Shown here piece by piece: positions 38,168-43,534 of a stretch of 43,534 nt of DNA (within the stretch, counting starts at the first letter, position 1; every line of letters starts with the position of its first letter). This stretch comes from Clostridia bacterium (lineage in GTDB: Bacteria > Bacillota > Clostridia > Christensenellales > Borkfalkiaceae), in assembly GCA_017886545.1 (NCBI GenBank), contig JAGHJS010000066.1, positions 1 to 43,534 of the forward strand, given 5' to 3'. A model generated the notes under the pieces. That model saw only the letters and a program-made list of their open reading frames with translations, was not told the DNA's origin and did not search any database. A program made the position numbers and the translations under genes.

Positions 38168-39418
38168 ATGATCGACGCCGAGCGGCTGAAAATTCTGACG
38201 GAGAGCGCGAAGTATGACGTTTCGTGCTCCTCCTCCGGGTCCGCGCGCGCGAACAAAGCGGGCGGCATCGGGAACGGATACGCGGCGGGCATCTGCCATT
38301 CTTTCACGCCGGACGGGCGGTGCATCTCTCTGCTGAAAATTTTGCTGAGCAACCGCTGCTCGTACAACTGCCTGTACTGCCCCAACCGCGCGGACGCGGA
38401 CGTTCCGCGCGCCTCCGCCACGCCCGAAGAGCTGTGCGAGCTGGTCATGGCGTTCTATAAGCGCAACTATATCGAGGGGCTGTTCCTCTCCTCCGCCGTC
38501 GAGCGCTCGCCCGACTACACGATGGAGCGCATGACGGACGCGGTCATCCGCCTGCGCAAAGTATACAACTTCAACGGGTATATCCACCTGAAGGGCATCC
38601 CGCACGCGGACAGGCGGCTCGTTTCGCGCGCGGCGCGGTACGTCGACCGCATGAGCTACAACATCGAGCTGCCCTCCGAAAAGAGCCTGCTGCTGCTCGC
38701 GCCGCAGAAGAGCAAGGAGAGCGTGCTGCTGCCCATGAAGCAGCTTGCCGAAGAGAAGCGCGAGGATATGGAGGCGAAAAAGCATACCGTTCTCCCCGCG
38801 GGGCAGACGACGCAGATGATCGTCGGCGCGTCGCCCGAAACGGATTCGCAGATCCTGCGCCTGAGCGAGGCGATGTACCGCCGCTTTTCGCTCAAACGCG
38901 TGTATTATTCGGCGTATGTGCCCGTCGTGCGGCACGCCTCCCTGCCCGACAAGTGCACGGGGCTGCTGCGCGAACACCGCCTGTACCAGGCGGACTGGCT
39001 GATGCGCTTTTACGGGTTCTCCGCCGAAGAGATCGCGCCCGACGGCGAAAACCTGCCCGAGGCGTACGACCCGAAATGCGCCTGGGCGCTGCGCAACATG
39101 CAGCTGTTCCCCGTCGAAGTGAACACCGCGCCCCTCGAAATGCTGCTGCGCGTGCCCGGCATCGGCACGATGGGCGCCTACCGTATCCTCAAAGCGCGCA
39201 AGTTTGCTTCGCTGGATTTTGCGGACCTTGCAAAAATGCGCATCGTCTTAAAACGGGCGAAGCACTTTATCACCTGCGGCGGAAAGTTCTGCGGGGCGGG
39301 CAGCGACGCCTCCGTGCGCACCCTGCTCGCGCTGGGATCGCGCGAAGAAACATACGAGCAGCTCTCCCTGTTCTCCACCCCCGAACTTGCGGCGAGCGCG
39401 CTGACGGGGCAATTATGA
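38168..39418 (+). CDS. Radical SAM protein, putative DNA modification/repair family (TIGR03916-like)
   Basis: A 416-residue protein with the radical SAM cluster motif CSYNCLYC (CxxxCxxC, about residue 64-71), preceded by the family's SCSSSGSARANKAGGIGNGY (about 19-38). A C-terminal helix-hairpin-helix, LLRVPGIGTMGAYRILKARK, indicates DNA binding. It matches what I know of the family 'putative DNA modification/repair radical SAM protein', which occurs beside the TIGR03915-type gene found next door. The reaction is not established. It overlaps the next gene by ATGA. Confidence 0.88.
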   Translation: MIDAERLKILTESAKYDVSCSSSGSARANKAGGIGNGYAAGICHSFTPDGRCISLLKILLSNRCSYNCLYCPNRADADVPRASATPEELCELVMAFYKRNYIEGLFLSSAVERSPDYTMERMTDAVIRLRKVYNFNGYIHLKGIPHADRRLVSRAARYVDRMSYNIELPSEKSLLLLAPQKSKESVLLPMKQLAEEKREDMEAKKHTVLPAGQTTQMIVGASPETDSQILRLSEAMYRRFSLKRVYYSAYVPVVRHASLPDKCTGLLREHRLYQADWLMRFYGFSAEEIAPDGENLPEAYDPKCAWALRNMQLFPVEVNTAPLEMLLRVPGIGTMGAYRILKARKFASLDFADLAKMRIVLKRAKHFITCGGKFCGAGSDASVRTLLALGSREETYEQLSLFSTPELAASALTGQL

Positions 39419-40164
39419 ACCTGTACCTGACCGACGGGAGCGAAGAAGGTTTTTTCACCGCCGCCTTCCGCGCCTGCACCGACGCGGACTGCGTGGTCAC
39501 TTCCGCGCGGAACGTACAGCTTGCGGCGGGCGCGGAGCTGATCGACGTGCAGACGGACGCGGAGCGCTGCGAACGGGTCAGGCGCTTCCTGCGCCGCTAT
39601 GACGCGCGTTCGCTCGGGGAAATTTCGCTGTTGCTCCGCCGCGGCTGTGCGACAAAGGAGATGACCGCGCTCGGCTACCTGCGCCTGATCGTGCAAAGGC
39701 GCGCTCCCGTGCGCGACATGCTTGCGCACCCCGCCGTGCTCGAAGCGATGAGCGAGATCAAAAAGGTGACGCAGGAGGCGCACCGCTTTAAGGGGTTTTT
39801 GCGCTTTATGGAGTGTTCGAACGGCATTTACTACGCCCCGTTCGAACCGGATAACGACGTGCTCGAGCTGCTTTTCCCCCACTTTGCGCGGCGGTTCGCC
39901 GCCATGCCCTTTGCCATTCACGACGTGGCGCGGCAGAAGGCGATGCTCTCCGACGGCAGGCGGCGCATGCTCGTGCACACCGAAGAGAAGGTAGACATCC
40001 CCCTCTCCGAAGGGGAACAGACGATGCAGGCGCTCTGGAAGGAGTACTACGCTTCCGTGAACATCGCGCAGCGCCCGCACGAAAAGCAGATGAAGGGCTA
40101 CATGCCCGTCCGCTACTGGAAATTTTTACCCGAAAAGCAGGAGGAACCAAAAAGACCGCAATGA
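39415..40164 (+). CDS. TIGR03915-like putative DNA metabolism protein
   Basis: A 249-residue protein that always partners the radical SAM protein encoded upstream; in other bacteria it can be fused to a uracil-DNA glycosylase-like domain, which is absent here. Recognisable segments are the start YLTDGSEEGFFTAAFRA, AHRFKGFLRFMECSNGIYYA (about 122-141), FARRFAAMPFAIHD and YMPVRYWKFLPE at the end. No catalytic motif is evident. Four-base overlaps on both sides show tight coupling in the three-gene operon. Confidence 0.83.
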   Translation: MNLYLTDGSEEGFFTAAFRACTDADCVVTSARNVQLAAGAELIDVQTDAERCERVRRFLRRYDARSLGEISLLLRRGCATKEMTALGYLRLIVQRRAPVRDMLAHPAVLEAMSEIKKVTQEAHRFKGFLRFMECSNGIYYAPFEPDNDVLELLFPHFARRFAAMPFAIHDVARQKAMLSDGRRRMLVHTEEKVDIPLSEGEQTMQALWKEYYASVNIAQRPHEKQMKGYMPVRYWKFLPEKQEEPKRPQ

Positions 40165-41102
40165 TCCTGAACACAGGAGCCCGCACGGATACCGTGCAGT
40201 ATTTTTCGGAATGGCTGCTGAACCGCTTCAAAGAGGGGTTCGTTTACACGCGCAACCCGCTGTTCCCGCACAAGGTCACGCGGTACGAACTTTCCCCCGA
40301 AAAGATCGACTGCGTGCTGTTCTGTTCCAAGAACTATGCGCCCATCCTGCCGCGGCTGCACGAGATCACGGACAAATACCGCACCTACTTCCACTACACC
40401 ATCACGGCGTACGGCAAAGACATCGAGCCGGGCGTGCCGCCCATCGGGGAGAGCATACAAACACTGAAAGAGCTTTCCGCCCTGGTCGGCAGGCAGCGGG
40501 TCGCATGGCGGTACGACCCCGTTCTGCTCACGAAGGAATATACGGCCGAGCGCCACTTGCAGACCTTTGCCGCCATGGCGGAACAGCTTGCGCCGCATAT
40601 CGACCGCTGTATTTTCAGTTTTGTGGAGATGTATAAAAAGCTGGAGAGCAACATGCCCGAGCTTATCCCGCTGACGCAGGCGGACAAGGAGCGCCTTGCC
40701 GAAGGAATGGGCGCGATCGCCGCAAAATACGGGATACGGCTGCAGACCTGCGGCACGAACGGCGATTTTTCGCGCTACGGCATCCACGCTTCGGGCTGCG
40801 CCACCCTGGAAATACTCGGCAATGCGAACGGCTGCGAATTCAGGGACAGAGCGCACAAAGGGCTGCGCGAAGGATGCCACTGCATCGAGAGCCGCGACAT
40901 CGGCGCATACGACACCTGCCTGAACGGGTGCAAATACTGTTACGCAAACAAAAACCCGGAGGCGGCGCGGCGGAACTATCGGCTGCACGACCCCTCTTCG
41001 CCTCTCCTTTTGGGGCACCTTGCACAGGACGACGTTCTCCAAAACGGGGACCAGCGCAGCTTCCTTCGCTCGCCCGCCCGCCAAAGCTCGCTGTTCGACT
41101 GA
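40161..41102 (+). CDS. DUF1848 protein
   Basis: A 313-residue protein of the DUF1848 family, function unknown. Segments typical of the family are NTGARTDTVQYFSEWLLNRF (4-23), YTRNPLFPHKVTRYELSP (about 29-46), VAWRYDPVLLTKEYT and the cysteine cluster CHCIESRDIGAYDTCLNGCK with YCYAN (about 235-259), which could bind a metal or iron-sulfur cluster. Coupled by ATGA to the TIGR03915-like gene, which places it with the radical SAM pathway. The C-terminal LGHLAQDDVL and RQSSLFD resemble the tail of that family. Confidence 0.85.
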   Translation: MILNTGARTDTVQYFSEWLLNRFKEGFVYTRNPLFPHKVTRYELSPEKIDCVLFCSKNYAPILPRLHEITDKYRTYFHYTITAYGKDIEPGVPPIGESIQTLKELSALVGRQRVAWRYDPVLLTKEYTAERHLQTFAAMAEQLAPHIDRCIFSFVEMYKKLESNMPELIPLTQADKERLAEGMGAIAAKYGIRLQTCGTNGDFSRYGIHASGCATLEILGNANGCEFRDRAHKGLREGCHCIESRDIGAYDTCLNGCKYCYANKNPEAARRNYRLHDPSSPLLLGHLAQDDVLQNGDQRSFLRSPARQSSLFD

Positions 41103-41226
41103 CCGGCAATCCCCCCGCCTGACCGACAATACCCCGACCGCCTGACCGCCGGATCCCGCCGCTGTCCGTCAGACCACCTTTCGCCCGCGCCTGCCGCGGG
41201 CGTCTTTATCTGCTGCAAACAAAAAC

Positions 41227-41276
41227 AATGATCGCCGCCGCGCCGAATGGCGCGGCGGCGATCATTCATGTTTTTT
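41227..41276 (+). terminator. Terminator of the radical SAM operon
   Basis: An 18-bp perfect stem (41227-41244 with 41249-41266), loop GAAT, with six Ts at 41271-41276. The 120 bp before it hold nothing that I can support. Confidence 0.85.
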
Positions 41277-41357
41277 CTAAAGCCGCGCGGCTTGGGCTGC
41301 GCTTTGCCTTTCCGCTCCCGCCCGTCCTGCTGCGCATGGCGCCGCCAAAAGGGCATA

Positions 41358-41391
41358 AAAAAACGCCCGAACACGTTCCCGTGTTCAAGCG
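41358..41391 (-). terminator. Terminator belonging to the truncated tRNA-Ser
   Basis: On the minus strand an 11-bp stem with two G-U pairs (41381-41391 with 41366-41376), loop GGAA, followed after CG by seven Ts (41358-41364). It sits directly after the tRNA 3' end. Confidence 0.75.
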
Positions 41392-41402
41392 CTGTCGCCC
41401 TT

Positions 41403-41462
41403 GGCGCAGAGAAAGGGATTTGAACCCTTGTTACCCTTATGGGGGTAAACACGATTTCGAGG
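41403..41462 (-). pseudogene. tRNA-Ser 3' half, probable integration junction
   Basis: Read on the minus strand, the sequence starts with the anticodon loop CTCGAAA (anticodon CGA), continues with the 3' anticodon stem TCGTG, the serine-type long variable arm (TTACCC/GGGTAA), T-arm AAGGGTTCAAATCCCTT, an acceptor 3' strand and CCA. The bases before the loop cannot pair with the anticodon stem and no D-arm or acceptor 5' strand follows. A cut at the anticodon loop is the usual crossover point of tRNA-specific integrases. Confidence 0.75.
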
Positions 41463-41562
41463 AGCCCAGTATATTCGAAAACACAATATATTGCTTTCCA
41501 ATTCATTTATAAACACAACATATAGTATTTTATTTGAAGTCTGAAAATCATACCCGTTTTTT

Positions 41563-41585
41563 ACCCGCCTTAAGGCGGGTTTTTT
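41563..41585 (+). terminator. Terminator-like palindrome upstream of the toxin-antitoxin genes
   Basis: ACCCGCCTTAAGGCGGGT (41563-41580) is a perfect palindrome followed by TTTTT. It would shield the toxin-antitoxin promoter from upstream transcription. The AT-rich stretch 41465-41562 before it contains nothing else that I can support. Confidence 0.7.
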
Positions 41586-41592
41586 CTTCTTT

Positions 41593-41609
41593 CCACCCGA
41601 GTGGAAAAG
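41593..41609 (+). repeat. Flanking repeat of the toxin-antitoxin module, left copy
   Basis: CCACCCGAGTGGAAAAG, with CCAC/GTGG arms, matches 15 of 17 bases of CCACTCGCGTGGAAAAG at 42306-42322 in the same orientation. The two bracket the promoter, both genes and the terminator of the module. Confidence 0.45.
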
Positions 41610-41647
41610 CATCTTCTATTTTTGTAACATGAAATTCTTTTGTGATC

Positions 41648-41684
41648 TTGACATAAACTGTTTAGCGTGGTATAATTATGCCAC
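41648..41684 (+). promoter_or_regulatory. Promoter and operator of the toxin-antitoxin module
   Basis: TTGACA (41648-41653), 17-base spacer, TATAAT (41671-41676). An 18-bp near-perfect palindrome GTGGTATAATTATGCCAC (41667-41684) covers the -10, the expected place for autorepression by the antitoxin. Confidence 0.8.
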
Positions 41685-41699
41685 AAGGGAGGTTTAATC

Positions 41700-41972
41700 A
41701 TGGCTCAAATCATTCCTATCCGTGACTTAAAAAACACTGCGGAAATTTACGAACGCTGCACATCATCCAATGAACCTATTTTTATTACGAAAAACGGGTA
41801 CGGCGGCATGGTCCTTATGAGTATGGACCTGTATAATAGAAAGATGGCAAAGCTCGATTTGCTTGAAAAACTGAAAGTTGCCGAAGACCAGCTTAAAAGC
41901 GGCGTTCAGGCTCTCCCCGCCGAAACAGTCCTAAGCGAATTACGGGAAAAATATGCAAAACTACAAGGTTAA
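41700..41972 (+). CDS. Antitoxin, Phd/YefM type
   Basis: A 90-residue antitoxin. The N-terminal DNA-binding part reads IIPIRDLKNTAEIYERC (4-20) and PIFITKNGYGGMVLMSMDLY (about 25-44), the Phd/YefM pattern; the helical C-terminus (about 48-90) would wrap the toxin. AAGGGAGG lies before the ATG. The next gene starts 20 bp before this one ends. Confidence 0.9.
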   Translation: MAQIIPIRDLKNTAEIYERCTSSNEPIFITKNGYGGMVLMSMDLYNRKMAKLDLLEKLKVAEDQLKSGVQALPAETVLSELREKYAKLQG

Positions 41973-42270
41973 AATTCTTCCTGTCGCGCAGGACGATCTG
42001 ATTGATACAAGCAACTACATCGCCAACGTATTGTGCAACCCGTCCGCTGCGGTAAACCTTCTCGATAAAATCGGAGCCGCTTTTCAGCAGCTCCAAACAT
42101 TTCCGTTCAGCGGGACAAAACTGAATGATGAAATTGTAAGGGAAACGGAATACCGTTTTTTACAGGTTGAAAACTACCTCATCTTTTATACGGTGAAACA
42201 GGAGATTGAAACCGTTTTTATCATGCGGGTGCTGTACGGCGCTTCGGATTACTCCTCAATATTGAAATAA
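41953..42270 (+). CDS. Toxin, RelE/ParE superfamily
   Basis: A 105-residue toxin with the family pattern VKILPVAQDDLIDTSNYIAN (5-24), FPFSGTKL, TEYRFLQVENYLIFYTV and IMRVLYGASDY at the end. Whether it is an mRNA interferase (RelE) or a gyrase poison (ParE) cannot be decided from sequence; the YIANVLxNPSAAVNLLDKI helix leans to ParE. Overlaps the antitoxin gene by 20 bp. Confidence 0.9.
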   Translation: MQNYKVKILPVAQDDLIDTSNYIANVLCNPSAAVNLLDKIGAAFQQLQTFPFSGTKLNDEIVRETEYRFLQVENYLIFYTVKQEIETVFIMRVLYGASDYSSILK

Positions 42271-42482
42271 GCAGGGATCACCCTGCTTTTTCTTTTGCCG
42301 ATTCTCCACTCGCGTGGAAAAGAGTGCAACATTCCATTGCTGCCCAAGTCGGCCGCTTCGGCGGTCTGGCTCTCGCAGTCAGGCTGAAGGCCCAGCTCAC
42401 TTACCAGCCGTTCTATTGTTCCCGACCTTATCTTTGCCCGAGCCGCGCCGCGACTGATGGATTGACGCTTGCGCGTTGGCAT
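42249..42482 (-). CDS. Possible 77-residue basic protein
   Basis: An open frame with ATG at 42482 preceded by AAGGAGTGGATC. The start MPTRKRQSISRGAARAKIRS is basic and a short helix ERLVSELGL follows, but nothing in it is recognised and its end runs through the terminator and last codons of the toxin gene on the other strand. I list it because of the good ribosome site; it may not be real. Confidence 0.3.
   Translation of the reverse strand: MPTRKRQSISRGAARAKIRSGTIERLVSELGLQPDCESQTAEAADLGSNGMLHSFPREWRIGKRKSRVIPAYFNIEE
42269..42291 (+). terminator. Terminator of the toxin-antitoxin module
   Basis: AAGCAGGG (42269-42276) pairs with CCCTGCTT (42281-42288), loop ATCA, ending in five Ts. Confidence 0.8.
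42306..42322 (+). repeat. Flanking repeat of the toxin-antitoxin module, right copy
   Basis: CCACTCGCGTGGAAAAG, the partner of 41593-41609 (15 of 17 identical), 15 bp after the toxin-antitoxin terminator. Confidence 0.45.
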
Positions 42483-42553
42483 GATCCACTCCTTCTTTTC
42501 GCGCCCTTTTGGGCGCGGGTCTCCCTCTGCAGGGAACGAAAAAAAATTTTTCG

Positions 42554-42607
42554 GTGTCACCCGGCGTTAGCCCCGCACCCCCTGACTACCGATAACCCGG
42601 GTGACAC
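42554..42607. repeat. 11-bp perfect inverted repeat
   Basis: GTGTCACCCGG (42554-42564) and CCGGGTGACAC (42597-42607) flank 32 bases. It lies in noncoding sequence of the putative element and could be a recombination site, a relaxase or replication hairpin, or an RNA stem; none is shown. Confidence 0.45.
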
Positions 42608-42654
42608 TGCGCTGCCTCAGACACGGCAACGCTGCGCCCTCCTTCCTTTTTATT

Positions 42655-42810
42655 TTACCGGGGAAAAGGAACAACCCGCTTGATGCGCTTTGCACCGCGC
42701 CCGGCCAATCCCCGCGGTGGTTCGTCAACGTCGATTTTCACTCTGCTCGAACGGCTGACAACACCACGTTTTTTGGACGGAAACGCAAAGGCAGAGACGA
42801 AAAACCGCAT
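42655..42810 (-). CDS. Possible 51-residue basic protein
   Basis: An open frame from ATG 42810 to TAA 42655 giving a basic product (KRGVVSRSSRVKIDVDEPPR, GRGAKRIKR). It lies 30 bp after the winged-helix gene on the same strand but has no clear ribosome site. Not recognised; it may be chance. Confidence 0.25.
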   Translation of the reverse strand: MRFFVSAFAFPSKKRGVVSRSSRVKIDVDEPPRGLAGRGAKRIKRVVPFPR

Positions 42811-42840
42811 GCTATGTACTTGTCGTGGCAGGTGCGCCTT

Positions 42841-43113
42841 TTATCCCGATTCCTCCCTCTGCTCCTCTTCGTTTATCTCAATGATGATCCCGTCGCTTAA
42901 TTTCATTTTATCTCCTGCCACTATCACGATCCTTGCCCTCTTTAATTTGTCGATATGATATTTGAATGCGTTCCGCGTGATACCGAGCTCCTCCGCAAGC
43001 GCGCCGTAGTCGATGCGCTCGCACCGCGTCCCGAGGCGGTCGACGAGCAGCAAAAGCACGTTCGTTTCCGGATTATTCAGTTTTGCGAGCGCGCTCTTGT
43101 TGATCGCCTTCAC
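42841..43113 (-). CDS. Small winged-helix DNA-binding protein
   Basis: A 90-residue protein: an N-terminal helix (NPETNVLLLLVDRLG), then YGALAEELGITRNAFKYHID (about 36-55), a helix-turn-helix with the recognition helix TRNAFKYHIDKLKRA, and a beta-wing IVIVAGDKMKLSDG before an acidic tail. It looks like a single-domain MarR/ArsR-like regulator of a mobile element. GTG start at 43113 after GGGGGGAGAACC. Two tandem palindromes lie upstream at 43184-43220. Confidence 0.7.
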   Translation of the reverse strand: MKAINKSALAKLNNPETNVLLLLVDRLGTRCERIDYGALAEELGITRNAFKYHIDKLKRARIVIVAGDKMKLSDGIIIEINEEEQREESG

Positions 43114-43183
43114 GGTTCTCCCCCCTCTCTATTTTTCTGCAGTTTTTTACAGTTTTTTCGGAGCCCGCCGATTTTTCGCGCGG

Positions 43184-43220
43184 GCTCAAAAATTTTGAGA
43201 CAAGCTCAAAATTTTTGAGA
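43184..43220. promoter_or_regulatory. Tandem palindromic operator, 20-bp period
   Basis: GCTCAAAAATTTTGAGA (43184-43200) and GCTCAAAATTTTTGAGA (43204-43220) are each near-palindromes and reverse complements of one another in the core, spaced two helical turns apart. They lie 71 bp before the winged-helix gene, the likely binder. Iterons of an origin are the other possibility. Confidence 0.6.
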
Positions 43221-43279
43221 AATAATGCGGTCGGAATTTATGCAATTTCGATACGCAGTTGATTATATAATTTACGTTG

Positions 43280-43417
43280 CACTCACTCCCGCACTTTTCG
43301 CGGGGCGCGTGCCGTGTTTTTGCGCCTGTATTCCGCCGCGCACGCGCGGCTGCTTTTTTACAGGCGCAAAAACCCTGACCCGCGCTCTTTCCCGCGAAAA
43401 TTTGCTATTAGTGAGTG
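43280..43417. repeat. 138-bp nested inverted repeat
   Basis: Three perfect stems nest inside each other: CACTCACT (43280-43287)/AGTGAGTG (43410-43417); TTTTCGCGGG (43295-43304)/CCCGCGAAAA (43391-43400); and a 15-bp stem 43316-43330/43359-43373 beginning GTTTTTGCGCC. The tip holds a further GCCGCGC/GCGCGGC palindrome. No ORF of substance lies within. A miniature inverted-repeat element, a single-strand or transfer origin, or a structured RNA would all fit. Confidence 0.55.
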
Positions 43418-43420
43418 AAT

Positions 43421-43534
43421 GACGCCGCCCGCGGCGTCCGCGGGATCATTTTTTCTTTTGCGGCCGCCCTGCATATGTATGCGTTACGGCTTTTCTCGTC
43501 TGCGTGACGGCGAATATTTCTCCCGTCCTTTGCC
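43421..43534. other. Right edge, noncoding as far as visible
   Basis: A small GACGCCG/CGGCGTC stem (43421-43439) is followed by a TCATTTTTTC stretch, which could be a terminator reading rightwards. Beyond it I see no supported feature before the window ends. Confidence 0.3.

Noticed and set aside
42324-42900. Open frames on the plus strand after the toxin gene
   Set aside because: No ribosome sites, no recognisable motifs and they cross strong inverted repeats.
1-43534. CRISPR array or complete insertion sequence
   Set aside because: No series of regularly spaced direct repeats of 25-40 bp and no transposase gene was seen on either strand.

Overview
This 43.5 kb window reads as a chromosomal segment of a GC-rich Gram-positive anaerobe of the class Clostridia, probably an uncultured gut-type lineage (inference). 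The grounds are strong GGAGG ribosome binding sites, consensus sigma-A promoters, a YlbJ-type sporulation membrane protein, a Firmicutes-type class III fructose-bisphosphatase, an iron-sulfur class I two-subunit fumarase, BspA-type leucine-rich repeats, an RsgI-like anti-sigma protein and many T-tailed hairpin terminators. About 39 credible protein genes, one intact tRNA, remnants of other tRNAs and several probable structured RNAs or palindromes are present.

Layout. 1-4019 (minus strand): the 5' part of prs with its own promoter, then the unit CPBP protease - rlmH - M14 peptidase - tadA. 4123-8424 (plus): fumarase alpha, a Vat-like acetyltransferase, fumarase beta, a DUF1835-like protein, a nitroreductase and an AT-rich orphan. 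8477-10680 (minus): rarA and a patatin phospholipase. 10772-11887 (plus): ylbJ. 17160-11928 (minus): an eight-gene operon alr - formyl-THF cyclo-ligase - membrane protein - rsmD - coaD - DAHP synthase - pheA transcribed from one sigma-A promoter (seven named genes plus the unnamed membrane protein are counted individually in the features). 17570-19984 (plus): a promoter, a 92-nt hairpin, a tiny leader ORF with a terminator-like hairpin inside it, then a 734-residue surface LRR lipoprotein. 20235-22388: an XRE regulator with membrane tail, a probable ~260-nt noncoding RNA and a membrane protein. 26937-22619 (minus): MarR and a heterodimeric ABC exporter with a clear operator. 27140-29850: a YoaK-family membrane protein, a LacI regulator, a tRNA-Pro(AGG) with broken tRNA copies around it. 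31780-29849: fbp. 35489-31990 (minus): an ECF sigma factor, its RsgI-like anti-sigma protein and a lipoprotein carrying a second copy of the same sensor domain; the sigma gene and the lipoprotein gene share an identically spaced promoter that is not sigma-A-like. 37859-35695: a two-component system. 38168-41102 (plus): a three-gene radical-SAM / DNA-metabolism / DUF1848 operon.

From about 41464 to the right edge the window appears to enter an integrated element. A tRNA-Ser gene is cut exactly at its anticodon loop, leaving only its 3' half and terminator, and beyond the cut lie a toxin-antitoxin pair, a small winged-helix regulator with tandem palindromic operators and a 138-bp nested inverted repeat. 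The integrase and the other tRNA half, if this reading is right, lie outside the window.

The most promising undescribed material is the ECF sigma/anti-sigma/decoy-like lipoprotein circuit, the hairpin-plus-leader-peptide region before the LRR protein, the unidentified RNA at 21.3 kb, the tRNA-Ser junction and palindrome region at the right end, and a short interspersed palindromic repeat at 5.0, 9.85 and 11.9 kb. All calls were made by eye from sequence and family knowledge; no database search was possible.
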